This document shows, piece by piece, positions 56,903 to 64,000 of a DNA stretch of 64,000 nt. Under the pieces are notes generated by a model. It saw nothing but the letters and a program-made list of their open reading frames with translations, was not told the DNA's origin and did no database searches. The stretch is taken from assembly GCA_963995505.1 (NCBI GenBank), contig OZ023199.1, positions 682,001-746,000 of the forward strand, written 5' to 3'. Each line of letters opens with the position of its first letter. The stretch's first letter is position 1. This DNA comes from Hypericum androsaemum. Lineage: Eukaryota; Streptophyta; Magnoliopsida; Malpighiales; Hypericaceae. The position numbers and the translations under genes are program-made.

Positions 56903-58304
56903 TAAGGTGAGGGTAGTAATGAGCTTGATTGACAGTTATGCTTATTGATCATCAGATTTAAAGATAATCAAATCTGACGGCCAAAAATGTAGTCCCCACC
57001 TGTCTTGCATTAATTAATAAAGATGGGAAAGAATCTCTTTGCATGAGAAAAGGAGCATACATTAATAGCATCAGAAAGAATGGTTCAAGTTTTCTTTTGC
57101 TAAAAGCATGCAAGGATGGTCAGAGGCGAGGTCAGCCACCAAGTAAAGTAAACGAGTAAGTAAACCAGAAGAGCAAGGAAGAGTTAAGAGGTTCCACCAA
57201 ACAAACAAAAAAAAAGAGAGGAAGAGTTAGGACTAGGAGGGACTTCTGGATCTGTTCATCAAAACTAAGATTTTTTCCCCCTGGGAACTCTCCATAGCCG
57301 CCACACTCCCTCCAAGCTTCCGGCCACCTTCCTTCCCCTCGCGCCACCACCGTCCGGTGTCTCACCCTCTGCATTGTAGCTCTCTTCTTTATAAATAGAG
57401 CATGATTTTGAATTTTTCTGTTAGTTTTTTTTCTTCTAGTTGAGATGGAGCTTGGGAGTTTAGTATGTGCAACTGCAACTGAGCTATCTATGTATGTATT
57501 TGTGTGGACCACTCATGAGACCGAGTTTCCAACTGCAACTGAGCAAAAAAGTGCCAGGTTGGTTTGTTTTTCTTTTTCATTCTTGTGTTTTGGTCTAACT
57601 ACGACTAGTCGTGTGGGCTTTAGGCCAGCGTCAATAATTGGTTATGGGCCGGAAAGCCAGAGTCAGTTTAGTTCGTAGTGGGCCTTGGGCCAAGAGTCTG
57701 TAACGCTAGGCATGGGAGCTACTCTTACCCTAGTACTATAAATATCAATGAAATCGTGAGCTGAAAAATTATCCACTCATGTTATGTCATATGTCATGTG
57801 GCGGTTTGCTTTTTCTATCAATTCTAAAACCCTAACCTAAACCTTCGGGCCTCTTTTCTTTCTTTTTTGGGACCCCTGGGAATAGGCACAATATTAATTG
57901 GTATCACAGCCATTACATCGAAACCTATGTAAATCGAAATTACTTTTCACCGCTTTGGTTACCATTTCTTTTTCGGGGCAAACCTAAATTGGGAAGTCGA
58001 AATTTATGTACGTTACTCAAACCTATGTAAATCGAAACCTTTTGTTTTAGTGTAGAATTAATTTGGAAATAAAAGTTAAAAATGGAAATAAAAAATTGTA
58101 AAGTAAATTTGAATCGACTCGGATGTATTGTATCCTCTTAGATATGAATAGAAGATAGATTTTTCTTTAAAAGAGGAGACAAACTAATTTTATGTTTGCT
58201 TTTTATTCACTTTTATTCTGTAATTGAGAGAGAGTTACATTATATCGGTTTGTCTAATGAGTAAGAAAAACTTCAACTCTATTAGAAAAGAAAATCTTCA
58301 CTGC
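56903..58304. other. Spacer with a possible LTR end and primer site
   Basis: 57730-57910 has actataaata and ends caatattaat followed by tggtatcacagcc, close to the Met-tRNA primer site (tggtatcagagc) that follows the Copia LTR at 59464. This suggests a decayed LTR, but no partner or coding part follows. The 126-codon minus frame at 57132-57512 looks random. Confidence 0.4.
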
Positions 58305-59007
58305 CTAAGTAGTTTTTTTCACCGGAATACTCTGCTCGAATCTGAAAAAGTTTTCGGGATCAGCGGCCGTTTTAACCTTCACGAGCCTCTTGAAATTCCC
58401 CTTGTAGAACTTGAGCCCGTAAGTGGTTGCATCCCGGAACGTACCATTCCCGCTGCTACCGATGCTGCCAACGTCAATGTCGCGGTAATTGAGAAATGCT
58501 TCCCTCGGATTACACGACACGAAGGGCGTCATAACCTTGAACATTGTCGACGACAAGTTCACGTATCGTCCTGCGACATCCTCCCCTCCTTGGAACCAGA
58601 TGGTCAAGTACTGGATCTTGAAATTGATACCAGCCCGGTGGGGGAACGGAGTCTCAGTCGCAGGGATCTCGCTCATTCTCCCTCCGTAAGGGTTCCATTG
58701 CATACTCACTTCCCCTACCTCGATCAATCTCTTCCAAATCGATTCGAGTCCCGCCCTTGGAATAGGCTTCCTCACGTAATCCGACCTGGACTTGAAGTAA
58801 GCTGCTGGCTTCGGAGTCTTCCTGTCGATCAAGGTCTCAAGTGGAGTTCCCTTCGGAATACGATACCAGAAAAGGACGGACTCGATCCACCTCATTTCCA
58901 TACAGTCCCTGATCTGAATACCCAATTCAGGGAAGCTACTGCCCATCAGGTCCACCAGATATTTCGCGCTCCCCAGGTACATTGCGATGAACGAAACCTG
59001 AACCGTC

Positions 59008-59464
59008 TGTTGGGTATGGAGACTCCGTTAGTGTTCACGCGTTGAATATACAGGGTTACTGTTGACTCGGCACTATTCACCCGGGGCCAGAAATGTGATT
59101 TCTGGTGGACGATTTTGCCCCTGCCGACACCAAATAGTCCTAGGCTGTGGACACTATAAATACCCACCTCTCAGTCACTATTTGTGTATCTTCTTCCTTG
59201 TGTAGAGAGAGAGAGAGAGACAGAGAGAGAAGAGGAGAGAGAAACACCATTGTTGAGCAAGTGAAGCTCTAGAGTGTAGATCGAGCTTGATATAGTGAAA
59301 TCTCCTGGCTTGGTACGCCCCCGGACGTAGATCGGTTTAGATCGAACCGGGTGACCAAATTTTTGTGTCGTATTCTTGTGTGCGTGAGTTTGCTTTGTGC
59401 TTGTCATCGATCTCTAGCTCCGGTGTTGTTCGTGTGGTGTTTGGGGCCCTCGTGCTTCCCAACA
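59008..59464 (+). repeat. 5' LTR of the Copia element
   Basis: TGTTGGGTATGG...CTTCCCAACA. It contains a TATA box (TATAAA, 59155-59160) and downstream a GA-rich tract (about 59206-59240), the likely promoter and leader. Confidence 0.95.
59155..59160 (+). promoter_or_regulatory. TATA box in the Copia 5' LTR
   Basis: TATAAA in acactataaatacc, repeated in the 3' LTR at 63613-63618. Confidence 0.7.
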
Positions 59465-59466
59465 AT

Positions 59467-59478
59467 TGGTATCAGAGC
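59467..59478 (+). other. Primer-binding site, initiator Met-tRNA type
   Basis: TGGTATCAGAGC begins two bases after the 5' LTR; it is the standard Met-tRNA complement of plant Copia elements. Confidence 0.9.
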
Positions 59479-59491
59479 CCGGGTTTAGGGC

Positions 59492-62400
59492 GTGGTGGGA
59501 GCAATCACGATGGGTGATGTGAGATCGCCCGTGGAGAAGTTCGATGGCGTCGATTATGGCTTCTGGAAGATGCAAGTAGAGGACTACTTGTATGGCAAAG
59601 ATTTGCACTTGCCCCTTGATGGGAAGAAGCCAGAGGACATGAAGGAAGAGGAGTGGAAGCTCCTAGATCGGAAAGCGATGAGCGTGGTGCGCTTGTCTTT
59701 GTCTAGGAACGTGGCCTTGCACACAGTAAAGTCAAAGACCACGAAGGAGATGTTGGAGACGTTGTCCGAGATGTACGAGAAGCCATCGGCGGCCAACAAG
59801 GTTCACTTGATGAGGAAGTTGTTCAACCTTCGGATGGCGGAGGGTACGATGGTGACCAAGCATCTTCACGAGTTCAATGCAACGATAGCCCAATTGAGCT
59901 CGGTTAAGATCAACTTCGATGATGAGGTACAAGCCCTAATTTTACTAAGTTCTTTACCCGATAGTTGGAATGGCACGGTCACGGCAGTGAGTGCCTCGGC
60001 GGGGAAAGTAACGCTCAAGCTAGATGAGGTGAGGGATTTGATTATGAGTGAGGAGATTCGTAGAAAGGAATCCGGAGTAGCCTCGAGTTCAGCTTTGAGC
60101 ATGGGTAACAGGGGAAGGTCTGAGAATAAGTGGAAGGGGAAGAAGGACCGGGGTAGGTCAAGATCTAAATCGAAGGGTGGTCCGAAGAAGGACAAGAGCT
60201 CGGTGCAATGTTGGAATTGTGAACAATATGGTCATTTCAGAGATCAATGCACGGCACCAAAGAAGGAAAAATCCGCAAATGCGACAACGGAAGATCACGG
60301 GGATGCGTTGATCTTGAGTGTGAGCAGTCCATTGGAGGAGTGGGTATTGGATTCGGGAGCATCATTTCATTCTTGTAGCGATGCAGGGATGATGGAGAAG
60401 TATGTCATAGGTGATTATGGCAAAGTCTATCTAGCGAATGATGACCCTTTGAAAATTGTGGGCATGGGAGATGTTCGGATCAATACTCCTAATGGATCTT
60501 TGTTGTTGTTGAAAGGGGTGAGGCATATTCCTGGGTTGAAGAGGAATTTGCTATCCGTGGGGCAACTAGATGATGAAGGTTACACAGTGACCTTTGGTTG
60601 CAAGACATGGAAAATTACCAAAGGAGCTAGGGTGGTGGCTCGAGGTTTGAAGGAGGGTACTTTGTATATGACGAAGAACACCAATGAGAGCATTAATGTT
60701 GCAGGTGCAACGGATGATGCAGATTTGTGGCATAGTCGCCTTGGCCACATGAGTGAGAAGGGAATGAGGGTGCTATGCTCGAAGGGGAAGCTTCCAGGCC
60801 TCAAGACAGTGGAAGTGGAACTCTGTGAGGATTGTGTTTTCGGGAAGCAGAAGAGAGTGAGTTTTTCGAGAGCTGGCAGATCTCCAAAGGAGCAGAAGCT
60901 TGAGTTGGTCCACAGCGATTTGTGGGGACCAGCACCAGTGGCATCCTTGGGTGGTTCATTGTATTACATGACCTTTATTGATGATTCTACAAGGAAGCTG
61001 TGGGTGTACTTCTTGAAACATAAGTCTGAAGCCTTTGATGCCTTCAAGAAGTGGAGAGCCCTTGTGGAAAATGAGACAGGTCTCAATGTGAAGTGTTTGA
61101 GATCTGACAATGGTGGAGAGTATGAGCTCCAAGAGTTCAAGGATTACTGTGCAGCAAATGGGATTCGCATGGAGAAGACAGTAGCTGGAACCCCCCAGCA
61201 AAATGGCATCGCAGAGAGGATGAACAGAACAATCAATGAGAGAGCTAGGGCCATGCGACTGAAGTGTGGCTTACCAAAGATGTTTTGGGCGGATGCAGTG
61301 AACACCGCGGCTTTCTTGATCAATAGAGGACCATCAACTCCTTTGGATAATGGGATACCGGAGGAGGCTTGGAGTGGGAAGGAGGTTGATCTTTCTTACC
61401 TTCGAGTATTTGGTTGTGTGTCATATGTTCATATTGATGCAGGTGATAGGAGCAAACTGGATGCTAAGTCCAAAAGGTGCACATTCATTGGATATGGTGG
61501 AGATAATTTTGGTTTCAGGTTTTGGGATGAGAAGAACCGCAAGGTTATCAGAAGCCGAGATGTCATATTCAATGAGAAGGTTTTGTACAAGGACAGGGGG
61601 AGTGTATCCGACGAGGTGGGTTCTAGCAGTGAGGTGATTGAGTTAGACATCTCGAACTCAGGTGGGAGCAAAAGGGCACAAGATGGCCAGGTGGCCGAGG
61701 AGGAAGCGGAACCAAGTTCTCCACCACCATTGGTTCCGGTAAGGAGGTCCACAAGACAACGTGGGTCTCCAGATAGGTATTCGCCAGCTAATTTCTATCT
61801 CCTATTAACTGATGGAGGAGAACCAGAAGATTTTGCAGAGGTTCAGAAGAGTGGACAAGTGGACAAGTGGAAGCTTGCAATGGATGACGAGATGAAGTCA
61901 TTGAGGAGTAACATGACTTGGGAACTAGTCCAACTCCCTAAAGGCAAGAAGGCACTGCAAAATAAGTGGGTATATAGAGTTAAGCAAGAGGCGGATGGCA
62001 CCGAGCGTTACAAGGCAAGACTGGTTGTGAAGGGATTTCAACAGAAATATGGTATAGATTTTACTGATGTTTTCACTCCTGTTGTGAAGCTGACCACTAT
62101 TCGTATGGTGTTGAGTATGGTAGCTTCAGAGAATCTGATGTTGGAGCAGATGGATGTGAAGACAGCATTTCTCCATGGTGATCTAGAGGAAGAGATCTAC
62201 ATGGCACAACCAGAGGGATACTTGTCAGATGGTAAAAGTGAGCTTGTGTGCAGGTTGAGGAAGAGCTTGTATGGCTTGAAGCAAGCTCCAAGGCAGTGGT
62301 ACAAGAAGTTTGATGGGTTCATGCATGAGATTGAGTTCATGCGCTGTGAGGCGGATCATTGCTGCTATTTCAAGAGATTTGATAATAGCTATATCATCCT

Positions 62401-63373
62401 TCTGCTTTATGTTGATGACATGTTGATAGCAGGCGCCAGTGCTCGGGAGGTGAGCAAGGTGAAGAAGCAATTGTCTGAGAGGTTTGCCATGAAGGACTTG
62501 GGAGAGGCTAAGCAAATCCTTGGGATGAGGATTGAGAGGAATAAGGCTGATGGGAAGCTGTTTCTCTCACAGGCTGAGTACATTGAGAAGGTGTTGAAGA
62601 GGTTCAACATGCAAAAGACCAACCCCAAGTTGACTTCTTTAGGTGGGCACTTTAAGTTGTCCAAGAAGGATTCGCCTAAGAGTAAGGCGGAGAAGGCTCA
62701 AATGGAGAAGACTCCTTATGCATCGGCAGTGGGAAGCTTGATGTATGCTATGATTTGTACAAGGCCAGACATAGCACATGCGGTGGGAGTAGTGAGCAGA
62801 TTCATGAGCAATCCATGTGAGCAGCATTGGATCGCAGTGAAGTGGATCCTTGGTTACTTGAGAGGTACTACTAAGAAGGCCCTGTGCTTTGAGGGCAAAG
62901 ATGTGAAGCTGACAGGCTATTGTGATGCAGACTTGGGGTCCAATGATCATGATGGCAAGAGGAGCACAAGTGGTTATGTTTTCACACTGGGAGGGACAGC
63001 GATATCTTGGGCTTCCAGGTTGCAAAAGATTGTGGCTTTGTCAACCGCAGAAAGTGAGTATGTGGCTGTGACAGAAGCAAGCAAAGAGATGGTATGGTTG
63101 CAAAACTTCTTGGGAGAATTGGGCAAGGAGCAAAGTGAAAGTGTGCTCCACAGTGACAGCCAAAGTGTGATACACTTGGCTAAGAATCCCGCATTCCACT
63201 CAAGGACCAAGCACATTGAGTTGAAGTATCACTACATACGAAGTCTATTGGAGAGGAAGATCTTGCAACTTGAAAAGATTGACGGGAAAGTGAATCCTGC
63301 TGATATGTTGACCAAGGTGGTTACCTTAGAGAAGCTGAAGCTCAACATGGCTTCAGCGGGTCTAGTAAACTAG
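59492..63373 (+). CDS. Copia Gag-Pol polyprotein, intact
   Basis: 1,293 codons without a stop; the ATG at 59510 (MGDVRSPVEKFDG) is the more usual start. Gag is followed by the knuckle CWNCEQYGHFRDQC (about 240-253), protease WVLDSGASFHSC (Asp 287), pre-integrase LWHSRLGHMSEKGM, and integrase with HSDLWGP (Asp 476), RSDNGGEY (Asp 539) and NGIAERMNR (Glu 575), the DD35E spacing. Then come reverse transcriptase with FLHGDLEEEIYM and YVDD (973-976), and RNase H with GYCDADLGS and STAESEY. All catalytic residues are in place. The domain order places it in Copia. It overlaps no host gene in sense; the interrupted BBE-like gene is antisense to it. Confidence 0.95.
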   Translation: MVGAITMGDVRSPVEKFDGVDYGFWKMQVEDYLYGKDLHLPLDGKKPEDMKEEEWKLLDRKAMSVVRLSLSRNVALHTVKSKTTKEMLETLSEMYEKPSAANKVHLMRKLFNLRMAEGTMVTKHLHEFNATIAQLSSVKINFDDEVQALILLSSLPDSWNGTVTAVSASAGKVTLKLDEVRDLIMSEEIRRKESGVASSSALSMGNRGRSENKWKGKKDRGRSRSKSKGGPKKDKSSVQCWNCEQYGHFRDQCTAPKKEKSANATTEDHGDALILSVSSPLEEWVLDSGASFHSCSDAGMMEKYVIGDYGKVYLANDDPLKIVGMGDVRINTPNGSLLLLKGVRHIPGLKRNLLSVGQLDDEGYTVTFGCKTWKITKGARVVARGLKEGTLYMTKNTNESINVAGATDDADLWHSRLGHMSEKGMRVLCSKGKLPGLKTVEVELCEDCVFGKQKRVSFSRAGRSPKEQKLELVHSDLWGPAPVASLGGSLYYMTFIDDSTRKLWVYFLKHKSEAFDAFKKWRALVENETGLNVKCLRSDNGGEYELQEFKDYCAANGIRMEKTVAGTPQQNGIAERMNRTINERARAMRLKCGLPKMFWADAVNTAAFLINRGPSTPLDNGIPEEAWSGKEVDLSYLRVFGCVSYVHIDAGDRSKLDAKSKRCTFIGYGGDNFGFRFWDEKNRKVIRSRDVIFNEKVLYKDRGSVSDEVGSSSEVIELDISNSGGSKRAQDGQVAEEEAEPSSPPPLVPVRRSTRQRGSPDRYSPANFYLLLTDGGEPEDFAEVQKSGQVDKWKLAMDDEMKSLRSNMTWELVQLPKGKKALQNKWVYRVKQEADGTERYKARLVVKGFQQKYGIDFTDVFTPVVKLTTIRMVLSMVASENLMLEQMDVKTAFLHGDLEEEIYMAQPEGYLSDGKSELVCRLRKSLYGLKQAPRQWYKKFDGFMHEIEFMRCEADHCCYFKRFDNSYIILLLYVDDMLIAGASAREVSKVKKQLSERFAMKDLGEAKQILGMRIERNKADGKLFLSQAEYIEKVLKRFNMQKTNPKLTSLGGHFKLSKKDSPKSKAEKAQMEKTPYASAVGSLMYAMICTRPDIAHAVGVVSRFMSNPCEQHWIAVKWILGYLRGTTKKALCFEGKDVKLTGYCDADLGSNDHDGKRSTSGYVFTLGGTAISWASRLQKIVALSTAESEYVAVTEASKEMVWLQNFLGELGKEQSESVLHSDSQSVIHLAKNPAFHSRTKHIELKYHYIRSLLERKILQLEKIDGKVNPADMLTKVVTLEKLKLNMASAGLVN

Positions 63374-63465
63374 AGAAGAGACCAGGCGTACCAAGAAGTG
63401 AAGAGGAGAAGGAGGTCATCAAGTGAATGGTGGCAACTGTTGAGGTCAGTCTCCAGGTGGGAGAT

Positions 63466-63922
63466 TGTTGGGTATGGAGACTCCGTTAGTGTTCACGCGT
63501 TGAATATACAGGGTTACTGTTGACTCGGCACTATTCACCCGGGGCCAGAAATGTGATTTCTGGTGGACGATTTTGCCCCTGCCGACACCAAATAGTCCTA
63601 GGCTGTGGACACTATAAATACCCACCTCTCAGTCACTATTTGTGTATCTTCTTCCTTGTGTAGAGAGAGAGAGAGAGACAGAGAGAGAAGAGGAGAGAGA
63701 AACACCATTGTTGAGCGAGTGAAGCTCTAGAGTGTAGATCGAGCTTGATATAGTGAAATCTCCTGGCTTGGTACGCCCCCGGACGTAGATCGGTTTAGAT
63801 CGAACCGGGTGACCAAATTTTTGTGTCGTATTCTTGTGTGCGTGAGTTTGCTTTGTGCTTGTCATCGATCTCTAGCTCCGGTGTTGTTCGTGTGGTGTTT
63901 GGGGCCCTCGTGCTTCCCAACA
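63466..63922 (+). repeat. 3' LTR of the Copia element
   Basis: Same length as the 5' LTR and identical apart from one base, followed by the target duplication ccgtc. Confidence 0.95.
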
Positions 63923-64000
63923 CCGTCTTTGTGCCTGCTTTCGATCCATTGACTACACCGATCTCAAGCCTTATAAAGAGGTTCGGATCGAGTTTGTCAG

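Larger units (their letters stand above)
59008..63922 (+). mobile_element. Complete, apparently autonomous Copia element
   Basis: 4,915 bp. LTRs of 457 bp (59008-59464, 63466-63922) differ at one base that I can see (gagcAag/gagcGag). The target duplication ccgtc stands at 59003-59007 and 63923-63927. The Met-tRNA primer site is at 59467-59478 and the polypurine tract (ccaggtgggagat) just before the 3' LTR. The single internal frame has every domain. All of this points to a recent insertion that could still move. Confidence 0.97.
58305..64000 (-). pseudogene. BBE-like gene split by a Copia element, runs off the window
   Basis: The minus strand 58305-59007 encodes the C-terminal 230-odd residues without a stop: YLGSAKYLVDLM, QWNPYGGRMSEIP, REAFLNYRDIDVG and ENFFRFEQSIPV. 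The upstream coding sequence resumes at 63923-64000 (FIRLEIGVVN, KTVQVSF) after the Copia insertion and continues beyond the window. Apart from the insertion the frame is clean on both sides, so the gene was probably intact when hit. The C-terminus differs from the other copies, making this the most diverged member here. Whether the remaining 5' part is intact cannot be seen. Confidence 0.92.

Noticed and set aside
57132..57512. 126-codon minus frame
   Set aside because: No domain, no homologue that I can recall, and composition typical of random frames in pyrimidine-rich sequence.

Overview
The window is nuclear DNA of a flowering plant, most likely a woody eudicot. The signs are spliced genes with GT-AG introns, restorer-like PPR genes, berberine-bridge-enzyme-like (BBE-like) oxidases, a LURP-one-related gene, Ran GTPase copies, and nested Copia, Athila, LINE, MULE, hAT and Harbinger-type elements. 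I cannot name the species from the sequence. It reads as a gene-poor accessory region: only four host genes look intact, and most of the rest is transposons and gene remnants.

Layout. 1-3.5 kb: PPR remnants, then an intact P-class PPR gene (1423-3483, -). 4.1-5.9 kb: an intact three-exon LURP-one-related gene (+). 7.1-8.7 kb: an intact intronless BBE-like gene (-). 8.9-16.4 kb: duplicated flanking sequence, a 5'-truncated LINE with a 19-bp target-site duplication, two copies of a TIR element carrying a 23-bp minisatellite, and a long-TIR element holding gene-like sequence. 16.4-28.9 kb: a nested stack in which the last part of a BBE-like gene was hit by a Copia element and that Copia by a young non-autonomous Athila element with 1,599-bp LTRs. 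28.9-32.6 kb: a decayed MULE with a tandem-repeat intron and a nested hAT element. 33.4-35.7 kb: a second intact BBE-like gene, with one intron (-). 36-40.3 kb: remnants of a PHD/GNAT-type acetyltransferase gene, a LINE, a Harbinger-type MITE inside the LINE, a long-TIR MITE and a frameshifted gene fragment. 41-43 kb: a broken PPR paralogue in the opposite orientation to the intact one. 44-46 kb: an SDP1-type lipase pseudogene missing its catalytic core. 46.6-55 kb: two diverged, deleted Ran copies flanking a BBE-like pseudogene, plus another hAT element. 56.5-57 kb: a 185-bp tandem duplication. 58.3-64 kb: a fifth BBE-like gene split by a complete, apparently coding-competent Copia element.

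What ties it together. Five BBE-like copies, all on the minus strand, share 3' flanking sequence and form a tandem array expanded by segmental duplication and then eroded by transposons. The PPR copies show the expansion typical of restorer-like families, including an in-gene duplication of exactly one 35-residue repeat. No operon-like or pathway cluster is visible apart from the BBE-like array. The most novel-looking items are the minisatellite-bearing TIR family, the Athila derivative whose protease and integrase tail are fused in frame after loss of the polymerase core, and the paired Ran copies with independent deletions at the same codons.

All coordinates were read by eye from the sequence. 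Splice sites come from GT/AG plus reading-frame logic, and family names come from remembered protein motifs rather than database searches.
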